DNA of 11,793 bases from the NCBI GenBank assembly GCA_028865845.1, contig JAGWJK010000047.1, positions 1-11,793 on the forward strand, read 5' to 3'. The notes under the pieces were generated by a model. It had not been told where the DNA came from, ran no database searches, and saw only the letters and a list, made by a program, of their open reading frames with translations. Positions 5,420 to 11,793 of this stretch are shown here, one piece after another. Source of the DNA: Rhizobiaceae bacterium. GTDB taxonomy: Bacteria > Pseudomonadota > Alphaproteobacteria > Rhizobiales > Rhizobiaceae. Both the position numbers and the translations under genes were made by a program. Position 1 is the first letter of the stretch. Each line of letters opens with the position of its first letter.

Positions 5420-7402
5420 CTATGCGCGGCTCCAAAGCAACCAGACGAAATAAGGCGTGGCGATCAGCGAAGCCATGAGCCCGGCCGGAATCTCGTAGGG
5501 AAAGAGCAGGGTGCGGCCGAGCCAATCGGCGATGATCATGATGAGGGCGCCGATTGCGGCGGCGCCGAGGAGATGGCTTGTCGGTGATCTCAAGCCGGAG
5601 AGTGCCGCGAGCCTAGGCGCCATCAGCCCAATGAAGCCGAGCGGACCGATAAGAAGCGTGGCTGCGGCGGTAAGCAAGGCAGCCCATAGCATGAGGATCA
5701 ACTGCGCACGGCGAGGGCGTACTCCCATCGCCTGTGCAGAGGCTTGTCCGAGCGGCAGGATCTCGAGCCATCGCCGCAGGAGCGGCGTTGCGAGGGCAAA
5801 AAATAAGGCGAATGCTGCAGCGATCCCGGCCTGTTGCGCAGTAAGTTGATCGGTCGCGCCAGCCATCCAGATTTTGAGGCGGGCGAGCGCGGGCAGGCCG
5901 GTCGAAAGGGCTGCCACGACCAGGACGTTGGCCAGGGCCGCAATCGCGACACCGCTGATCAACAATCGCTCCGGATTGAAATGGAAATGCCGCCCCAGCG
6001 CCAACAATGTTGCGACGGCGACCAATGCACCGAGCAGCATTGCCGCCAGCTGCGACTCAAGCCCGGCGGTCGGGAAGGCAAGCAACAAGATTGCCAATGC
6101 CAGGCTCGCGGCGCCACCAAGTCCAAGTACCTCCGGGCTCGCCATGTCGTTGCCAGTCAGTCGCTGAAGAATGCTGCCGGAAAGCGCCAATATAGCGCCG
6201 GCCGATGCGGCTCCTATCGTGCGAGGGCCACGCCAGGCCAGGAGCTCGATGACATCGCGGGGACCGGCCCAGGCCCAGCCATCAATTCCCCTGGCGAAGT
6301 CCAGCGCAACAAGCAGGAACAAAATAAGCAGGCAGACAAGGCCGGCGATCAATCGCCAGGGCCGCGTTGCTCGGCGAATTTCGACGGCGCTGTCGCGCGG
6401 CGGATCGGCGGGCAGCTGGCCGCGCATCAGGATCAAAAGCAGCACCGGTGTTCCAAGAAGCGCTGTCGCCGCTCCGGTCGGTAAAAATTCTCGCCCCGAT
6501 GTGGCGCCGAGCAACAGCAACTGGTCTGTCAGCCACAACAGACCGGCGCCGGTGAGTGCCGAGGAGATCAGCCGCATGCGCGGCGTCCGCGCCCCGGCAA
6601 ATCGAGCGACTGCCGGTGCTATCAGGCCGACGAAGCCGATCGCGCCCACCGCGCAGACCACCGCCACAGAAAGATAGACGGCGACCGATAAGCTAAGCAG
6701 GCGCATGGAAAAGACCGGCAAGCCGATGCTGTGCGCCGTTGCATCGTCTAGACCGAGAATGGTCAGGGACCGGGCGAGGAGCGCGATGAGGATAATGCAT
6801 CCGAGGAGGCGCGGTAGCAGCGTGTTCACTGCGCTCCAGTCGTTCTGGCTGAGTGAGCCGGCTCCCCAGAGATAGAGCGACAGGTCGTAAGGATTGGCAT
6901 AGAGCAGCAAGACCGAAGTCAGCGAACCACAGGCGAAGGTGACGATCAGGCCGGCGAGCACGAGCAGACCGGGCGCGAGGCCTCGACGCAGCGCGAGGAA
7001 AAAGACCAGTAAGGTCGCTGCAAGCCCGCCGACGAGCGCGAAGAGTTCACGGCCCGCACCGACGAGGCCGGGTACCAGCAAAGTGCCGATGGTGAGCGCC
7101 AGATAGGCGCCTGCCGACGTGCCGAGCGTCGCCGGCTCGGCCAAAGGATTGCGCATCACCTGTTGAAAGACGGACCCGGCAAGCGCCAGAGCCGCCCCTG
7201 AGAGGATCGCCAAAGCTGCGCGCGGAAGCATGCTATAAAGCACGACGAGCTGCCGCGGGTCCGTCAGATCCGGATGCGAAATCACTGCCGACCAAAGGTT
7301 CACCGGCAGGCGCAGTTCAATCCCGTGGATGCTGAGCGCAGCCGCCAGAACGATGAGGCAGAGTGCCGGCACGAAAGGTTTTACGGTCGGTGCAGCGATC
7401 AT
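5420..7402 (-). CDS. fhuB: FhuB-type fused ferric-siderophore permease
   Basis: This inner-membrane permease joins two FecCD-type halves in one chain, the hallmark of FhuB, so one molecule makes the whole channel for ferric hydroxamates. From the ATG at 7402 it is 660 aa, the normal FhuB length. Half one has MLPRAALAILSGAALALAGS with MRNPLAEPATLGTSAGA, and later GFVGLIAPAVARFAG and ATALLGTPVLLLIL. Half two, from about residue 350, repeats the pattern: GPRTIGAASAGAILALSGS, MASPEVLGLGGAAS, GFIGLMAPRLAALSG and LIATPYFVWLL. The ATG overlaps the FhuD stop (ATGA at 7399-7402), which fixes the start. The open frame continues about 87 codons upstream, but that part is arginine-rich shadow of fhuD. 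It is the last gene of the operon. No ATPase follows it. Confidence 0.93.
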   Translation of the reverse strand: MIAAPTVKPFVPALCLIVLAAALSIHGIELRLPVNLWSAVISHPDLTDPRQLVVLYSMLPRAALAILSGAALALAGSVFQQVMRNPLAEPATLGTSAGAYLALTIGTLLVPGLVGAGRELFALVGGLAATLLVFFLALRRGLAPGLLVLAGLIVTFACGSLTSVLLLYANPYDLSLYLWGAGSLSQNDWSAVNTLLPRLLGCIILIALLARSLTILGLDDATAHSIGLPVFSMRLLSLSVAVYLSVAVVCAVGAIGFVGLIAPAVARFAGARTPRMRLISSALTGAGLLWLTDQLLLLGATSGREFLPTGAATALLGTPVLLLILMRGQLPADPPRDSAVEIRRATRPWRLIAGLVCLLILFLLVALDFARGIDGWAWAGPRDVIELLAWRGPRTIGAASAGAILALSGSILQRLTGNDMASPEVLGLGGAASLALAILLLAFPTAGLESQLAAMLLGALVAVATLLALGRHFHFNPERLLISGVAIAALANVLVVAALSTGLPALARLKIWMAGATDQLTAQQAGIAAAFALFFALATPLLRRWLEILPLGQASAQAMGVRPRRAQLILMLWAALLTAAATLLIGPLGFIGLMAPRLAALSGLRSPTSHLLGAAAIGALIMIIADWLGRTLLFPYEIPAGLMASLIATPYFVWLLWSRA

Positions 7403-8331
7403 CCGCGGCTTTCCATCAGGGCGTCTGCGAGCACTACGCCGATGCGATTGGCGGACGGCAAGCCGCCATAGGCCCAGAGCGGCGGCAAAGCGATCGCGGA
7501 TCCCGTGCGCACCGGCGGAAGATTCTGCCAGAAGACGCTGGCGCGAATGGCCGCAACATCGACTTGCGGCAAAGCAAAATAGACCATGTCCGCATCCGGC
7601 GTCGCTGCGAAAGCTTCCAGACCGACGACGGACAGGCCCCAGAAATCGGCTGTGCCCTGCCATGCATTCGCGATGCCGATCTGATCGAGCACAGCCTGAA
7701 TAAGGCTGCCCTTGCCGAACACCGCTGCATGCCGCTGATCCTGCAATTGGATCACGAAAAGCGGCCGCTGCGGCCGGCCGGACAGTCTTTGACGGGTCGT
7801 CGCCAGCTCGGATCTCACCCGGCCTTTCAGCTCAGAGGCCGCATCGGCAGCGCCAAGTGCGTCACCGAGCTCGGTCGTCGCCTGCTCGGCCATGGCATAG
7901 GGCTCGCCCTCGGTCCCATAGATCTCGAAGACATGCACGGGTGCGAAACGTTCGAGCGATGAGCGCATGTAGATCTGTGCCGAATTGATGACGATCAGGC
8001 TGGGTTGCAGCGCATGTAGCGCTTCGGCATTCGGCGCCAGCCGCAGGCCGACATCGACGATATCGGAACCTGCCCGCTCAGTTGGGCCGACGACCTGGTC
8101 ATAAGCAGGGAGCTCGGCAAGCCCGAGGGGTTTGTTGCCCATGGCAATCATCGTTTCCGCCGCGCCCCAATCGAGCACCACGACCCGCTGCGAAGCTGCC
8201 TGCGCAACGCCGCCGAAGACGCAGGCAAAGCCAGCGAGGCCCGCGAGTTTCAGCGCACGGCGGCGGCCGATACGAACAGGAAATGGCCCCGGCGTTGCCG
8301 GGACCTGATATCGATGAAGGCGGCGGGACAA
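7399..8331 (-). CDS. fhuD: FhuD-type ferric-siderophore binding protein with Tat-like signal
   Basis: This periplasmic TroA/FhuD-fold protein passes the ferric siderophore from the receptor to FhuB. From a TTG at 8331 it is 310 aa. Residues 22-46 read GRRRALKLAGLAGFACVFGG then VAQA, a twin-arginine signal cut near residue 45. The mature part begins RVVVLDWGAAETMIAMG and has LQPSLIVINSAQ and a C-terminal ALPPLWAYGGLPSANRIGVV, typical of FhuD. The start is uncertain. No ATG or GTG exists between the receptor's stop (8337) and the signal peptide. The ATG at 8409 would give 336 aa and overlap the receptor gene by 73 nt; TTG 8331 has only a weak ribosome site but leaves a natural 5-nt gap. The stop overlaps fhuB's start. 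Confidence 0.88.
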   Translation of the reverse strand: MSRRLHRYQVPATPGPFPVRIGRRRALKLAGLAGFACVFGGVAQAASQRVVVLDWGAAETMIAMGNKPLGLAELPAYDQVVGPTERAGSDIVDVGLRLAPNAEALHALQPSLIVINSAQIYMRSSLERFAPVHVFEIYGTEGEPYAMAEQATTELGDALGAADAASELKGRVRSELATTRQRLSGRPQRPLFVIQLQDQRHAAVFGKGSLIQAVLDQIGIANAWQGTADFWGLSVVGLEAFAATPDADMVYFALPQVDVAAIRASVFWQNLPPVRTGSAIALPPLWAYGGLPSANRIGVVLADALMESRG

Positions 8332-8336
8332 CGCGC

Positions 8337-10808
8337 TTACCAGCGGTAGCTCAGCGTTCCGAGCACTGTCCGGCCTGTGCCGAACTGGCAGGCGTTGGCG
8401 CTCTGGCAATAGGCGATATAATCTCTGTTGAACAGATTGCGACCCGTCAGCGCCAGTTGCAGCCCCTTCAGCTTCGGGTTCTGCGCGCCGAAATCGTATT
8501 TGATAGACGCGTCGAACAAGGTGTAGCTGGGCACCTTCGAGCGCGTGTTTTCGTAACCGGCCAGGCCCCAGGTATTGTTGTTGGTGCCATAGCTCCAGCC
8601 GACGTAGCGGACGCCCGCTCCAAGCGAGAGGCCGGAAAGGGGGCCGTTGTCGAATGTGTAATTTGCCCAGAGCGATGCGGCATTGTTTGGAATGCCGGTC
8701 GGATGCTTGCCAACGTCGATGTCGTAGGCGGAGTCGGTCTCGTTCGCCTTTGTCACGACATTGTCCAGATAGGTATAGGCCGTGACGAGGTCGAGATTGT
8801 CGGTCAGGCTGGCATGCAGCTCCACCTCGGCGCCGCGCGAGCGGATCTCGCCGGTCTGCACGCTGAAGAAATCGTGCAGCGGGTCGGCAGTGAGGACGTT
8901 CTGCTGGGTGAGGTTGAAAAGCGAGACGGTGGCGAAGCTGTTGTAACCCGTCGGCTGGTATTTCAGGCCGACCTCATATTGCTCGCCCTTTGTAGGCTTG
9001 AATGCGGCGCCGGAATAGCTCTGGCCGATCTGGGGCTGGAACGATGTCGAGTAGCTCGCGTAAGGGGCAAAACCATTGTCGAACAGATAGACAAGACCGG
9101 TGCGCCAGGTGAAGGCTTGATCGGATTGCCTTGTGTTTGTGTCGTTGATCCGGTCGTAATCGCGCGAATTCGTCCAATCCTGGCGACCGCTGATCATGAA
9201 GCGCCATTTGTCGAGGCTCATCTGATCCTGCGCGTAGAAACCGAGCTGGTTCATGACGGCATCGTCGCTACCCGTCGCGTCGGGCCTGCTGATATCGGCA
9301 CCATAGCTCGGGTTGAAGGCGTTAAGGCCGGGAACCGTGAAAAAGTCCGAACCGTAGAGCGTGTTATAGCTCACACGCTGATAGTCGAGCCCGGCGACCG
9401 CCTTGTGGGCGAGCACGCCGGTGTCGAAATCCGCCTCGACCTGATTGTCGGTCGTGAACTGCCCGAGGGTTTCGTCGTTGAAGAAGGAATAGCGGTTGAG
9501 CGTGGTGTTATCGGCCGCAAAACCGTTGGCGAAGACGTTTTGGAAGTCGTCGCGGATGTGGGTGTAGCGCAGGTTCGAGCGTACCGTCCAGGTATCGTCG
9601 AAATGATGCTCGAACTGATAGCCGATATTGAACTGCTCGCGCGAATGCTGATCGAAATCCGGTTCGCCGGTGTTGAGCGACGAGGAGATCTTTCCGTTGG
9701 GATTGGGCAGGACCGTGCCGACCGCCGGCACGAAGTTATAATAACCGGCCTCCGGATCATCCTGATAGCTGGAAAGCAGCGTCAGGCTCGTGTCCGCATC
9801 GGGCTGCCAGGTGAAGGCCGGAGCGATCGAGAAGCGACGCTCCTTGGTGTCGTCGATCTGGGTGTCGCTGTTCTTGAACGTGCCGGTCAGACGGTAGAGG
9901 AAGGCATCCGTGGAAGGCGCGGGACCACCGAAGTCGAAGGCAGTCCCGGCATAATTGTGACTGCCGAAGGTCGCCTGTACTTCGCCGAACGAATCCTCGG
10001 TCGGCTTCTTGCTGACAAGATTGACCAGACCGCCCGGAAAAGTCTGGCCGTACAGCACCGATGCCGGGCCATGCAGGACTTCGATGCGATCAAGATCGAA
10101 AGGTTCGTATGAGGGGACGTTGTACTGGACGTTAGGCAGGCGCAGGCCGTCGAGATATTTTTCCATCTGGAAACCCCGGCCGCTCAGATATTCGAAACCG
10201 GACATGTTGACGCCGCGCTGTTCGGCGACGACGCCGGAACTGTAATCCAATGCCTGCGCGACGCTCTGGGCGCCTTGCGCATCCATCTGCTTGCGCGTCA
10301 CCACCGAAATCGCCTGCGGCGTCTCGATGATTGGCGTATTCGTCTTCGTTCCGGCAGCACTCTGGGTGGCGACATAGCCATTGGTACCATCGCCGGTTCC
10401 ATTAACCGTGATCGGCGCCAGCGCGGTTGCCCCCTCGGTGTCTCCAGCCTTGCCCGCAGCGCCGAAGCCGCTGATGGTGACTTTGCTCGGGCCTGTAAAT
10501 TTGAAGCTGAGCCCAGTGCCGGCGAGGAGCTTGCTCAACCCTGCTTCCGGAGTGAGGCTGCCCTTCGCGCCGGATGTCCGCAATCCGCTGGTGATCGACG
10601 AGCTGTAGAGAACCTGGACCCCGCTGACGGCGCCGAATTTGGTAAGTGCGCTGTCGAGGCTGCCGGCCGGAATAGAATAGCTGGTCACGGCCTGAGCGTA
10701 GGCAGCGATTGCCGGCGTCAAGATCGTGGCAACAGCAACGCCGCTGGAGAGATAAAGAAAGCGATTGAAAAATCGGACGCGCCCAAACAAATGCGCCAAC
10801 TGCAACAT
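8337..10808 (-). CDS. TonB-dependent siderophore receptor with STN signalling domain
   Basis: This outer-membrane transducer imports a ferric siderophore using TonB energy and also signals its presence. From the ATG at 10808 it has 823 aa. A signal peptide covers 1-40 (AIAAYAQA). An STN domain lies at about 44-104 (YSIPAGSLDSALTKFGAVSG onward), and the TonB box is probably LAPITVNG at 130-137. The plug starts near 158 (TPIIETPQAISVVTRKQM) and contains YLDGLRLPN and RIEVLHGPASVLYGQTFPGG. The rest is a 22-strand-type barrel ending in an aromatic residue (RTVLGTLSYRW). The paired cysteines in YCQSANACQFG near the end recall the ferrichrome/ferrioxamine receptors of the FhuA group. GGGGA six bases upstream supports 10808; a TTG at 10838 would add ten residues with a poor ribosome site. 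The STN domain matches the FecR gene upstream. Confidence 0.94.
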   Translation of the reverse strand: MLQLAHLFGRVRFFNRFLYLSSGVAVATILTPAIAAYAQAVTSYSIPAGSLDSALTKFGAVSGVQVLYSSSITSGLRTSGAKGSLTPEAGLSKLLAGTGLSFKFTGPSKVTISGFGAAGKAGDTEGATALAPITVNGTGDGTNGYVATQSAAGTKTNTPIIETPQAISVVTRKQMDAQGAQSVAQALDYSSGVVAEQRGVNMSGFEYLSGRGFQMEKYLDGLRLPNVQYNVPSYEPFDLDRIEVLHGPASVLYGQTFPGGLVNLVSKKPTEDSFGEVQATFGSHNYAGTAFDFGGPAPSTDAFLYRLTGTFKNSDTQIDDTKERRFSIAPAFTWQPDADTSLTLLSSYQDDPEAGYYNFVPAVGTVLPNPNGKISSSLNTGEPDFDQHSREQFNIGYQFEHHFDDTWTVRSNLRYTHIRDDFQNVFANGFAADNTTLNRYSFFNDETLGQFTTDNQVEADFDTGVLAHKAVAGLDYQRVSYNTLYGSDFFTVPGLNAFNPSYGADISRPDATGSDDAVMNQLGFYAQDQMSLDKWRFMISGRQDWTNSRDYDRINDTNTRQSDQAFTWRTGLVYLFDNGFAPYASYSTSFQPQIGQSYSGAAFKPTKGEQYEVGLKYQPTGYNSFATVSLFNLTQQNVLTADPLHDFFSVQTGEIRSRGAEVELHASLTDNLDLVTAYTYLDNVVTKANETDSAYDIDVGKHPTGIPNNAASLWANYTFDNGPLSGLSLGAGVRYVGWSYGTNNNTWGLAGYENTRSKVPSYTLFDASIKYDFGAQNPKLKGLQLALTGRNLFNRDYIAYCQSANACQFGTGRTVLGTLSYRW

Positions 10809-10926
10809 GACCAGTCCCCAATGCGATGCGCCGCGCAAAACCCTCTTGCGGCTTCCATTGAAGAAAACGATCGCAAATCCCGGACCCGAAATTTTTTCTG
10901 AAGATTCTTTGACGAGGCTGGCCGGT
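10809..10926 (-). other. Spacer between fecR and the receptor gene
   Basis: These 118 bases separate the regulator from its receptor and hold no gene. A local AT-rich run (about 10876-10910) is where an ECF-sigma-dependent promoter for the receptor would be expected, as in fecR-fecA spacers, but no -35/-10 pair can be assigned with confidence. No terminator hairpin is evident, so some read-through from fecR is possible. Confidence 0.3.
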
Positions 10927-11793
10927 TTACATCAAAAGCACGATGCCGCCGGGGAGCGCCACCGGGCGCGTCTGCATCGTCGTCTCCAGATGCGACAGGA
11001 TTTCCTCCGGCCGGTCGAGATGGAAGACGCCCGAGACGCGTTGCGAACGAAGAGAACGACTCGCTATGATGACCTTGCCCTTGCGATGGCGATTGAGATC
11101 CGAGACGACGTCGGCGACGGTGCGGTTCCTGAAGATCAGCAAACCCTTGCGCCATGCCGCCGATGTCTCGACATCCGCTTTCGATTTTTCGCCGAGCCCA
11201 TCGGAAGAGTAGCTGACGGCCTCGCCCTCGGCGAGGTCGTCGCTGCCGCGACAGTCGACCTTGACGTTGCCGCGCAGGCACTCGATGGAAACGTCGTCAC
11301 TGCCGAGCGCGGCGCTGAAGGAGGCATCGAAGCTGGCCGTTTCGCCATTGGCAGCGTTAAGACGGAAGGGGCGCTGCGCATCCGCCGCGACATCGAAGAC
11401 CGCAGCACCGGAAGATAGGGTGGCCGCGCGGTCGGTCTGCGAAAAGTGGATGGAGAGCGCCGTTCCGCCGTCGAGTGTCGCCATCGACCCATCCGGCAGG
11501 CGAACGGTCCGCTGCTCGCCGATTCCCGTCGCATAGTCGGCAAACCATGTGTCAAGCAAAGGCAGGATGCCGATCTGCGAAAGACCAAGTGCTACGCCGG
11601 CCGATCCTGCGGCCAACCCGCCGGCTGTCAGAAGCCGCCGCCTCGTCATGATCGCTCGCGGCGCGATTTGGCGGGCACCGAGCGCAGGCCCGAGCCTCTG
11701 CCAGGCTTGCGCTGCCTCGCGGAAAGCCTGCTCATGGCGATCGCTGGCGGCTCGCCAGCGTTTCAGCGCATCCGCATCGGCGACGGTCGCGTT
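10927..11793 (-). CDS. fecR: FecR-family anti-sigma/transmembrane signal relay (5' end outside window)
   Basis: FecR spans the inner membrane: its outer part contacts the receptor's STN domain and its inner part holds or activates an ECF sigma factor. The frame is open to the window edge, so at least 288 residues are visible and the start is missing; the Met at 11649 is internal. The first 48 visible residues include LKRWRAASDRHEQAF and AWQRLG, the end of the cytoplasmic FecR N-terminal domain (DUF4880). The single membrane segment is at about 53-73, preceded by TRRR. The periplasmic FecR domain runs from RTVRLPDGSMATLDGGTALS to CLRGNVKVDC. The C-terminal STN-like part, FRNRTVADVVSDLNRHRKGK to the end, should meet the receptor. 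The partner sigma gene is expected just upstream, off the right edge. Confidence 0.92.
   Translation of the reverse strand, partial: NATVADADALKRWRAASDRHEQAFREAAQAWQRLGPALGARQIAPRAIMTRRRLLTAGGLAAGSAGVALGLSQIGILPLLDTWFADYATGIGEQRTVRLPDGSMATLDGGTALSIHFSQTDRAATLSSGAAVFDVAADAQRPFRLNAANGETASFDASFSAALGSDDVSIECLRGNVKVDCRGSDDLAEGEAVSYSSDGLGEKSKADVETSAAWRKGLLIFRNRTVADVVSDLNRHRKGKVIIASRSLRSQRVSGVFHLDRPEEILSHLETTMQTRPVALPGGIVLLM

Noticed and set aside
5834..6484. 216-codon + strand frame inside fhuB
   Set aside because: Low-complexity Gln/Arg/Lys-rich shadow of the fhuB permease; no ribosome site or domain.
7403..7663. N-terminal extension of FhuB by about 87 residues
   Set aside because: The extension is arginine/serine-rich, lies wholly within fhuD and precedes the ATG that overlaps the fhuD stop. 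Without it the protein has the standard FhuB length.
8082..10112. 676-codon open frame on the + strand, antisense to the receptor and fhuD
   Set aside because: Its product is a repetitive, Val/Arg/Glu-rich sequence with no domain, typical of the complement of a high-GC gene. The minus-strand frame encodes an unmistakable TonB receptor.

Overview
The window looks like chromosome or large-replicon DNA from an alphaproteobacterium of the Rhizobium/Agrobacterium group. This rests on high GC, tightly overlapping ATGA/GTGA gene junctions, a small WGR-domain protein and an entericidin-like lipoprotein of the kind seen in rhizobia, and a FecR/TonB-receptor/Fhu uptake cluster. No tRNA, rRNA, CRISPR array, insertion sequence or phage gene was seen.

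Left part (210-3802, + strand): a four-gene, translationally coupled operon. It encodes a periplasmic TroA/FecB-type binding protein, a FecCD/BtuC-type permease, a BtuD/FecE-type ATPase and, overlapping the ATPase by 4 nt, a ModA-like solute-binding domain with no signal peptide. The first three form a complete class II (type II fold) importer. The ModA-like fourth gene suggests that the substrate is an oxyanion such as molybdate or tungstate, as for the MolBCA system of Haemophilus, rather than a ferric siderophore. A 29-bp operator-like dyad (143-171) lies about 40 bp before the first start codon.

Middle part (3803-5419): small genes. These are an entericidin-like lipoprotein (3979-4149), an acidic 55-aa protein of unknown function (4272-4439) and a WGR-domain protein (4636-4884), all on +, and a secreted MliC-type lysozyme inhibitor on - (4917-5288). 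No intergenic stretch here exceeds 300 bases.

Right part (5420-11793, - strand; read right to left): FecR anti-sigma regulator (its 5' end lies outside the window), a TonB-dependent siderophore receptor with an N-terminal STN signalling domain, a FhuD-like Tat-type binding protein and a fused two-domain FhuB permease. This is a cell-surface-signalling iron-siderophore uptake locus. The receptor would sense the loaded siderophore and signal through FecR to an ECF sigma factor, probably encoded just beyond the right edge. The receptor, FhuD and FhuB would carry the siderophore across the outer membrane, periplasm and inner membrane. No ATPase gene belongs to this half within the window. The energising subunit must be encoded elsewhere or, less likely, borrowed from the left operon.
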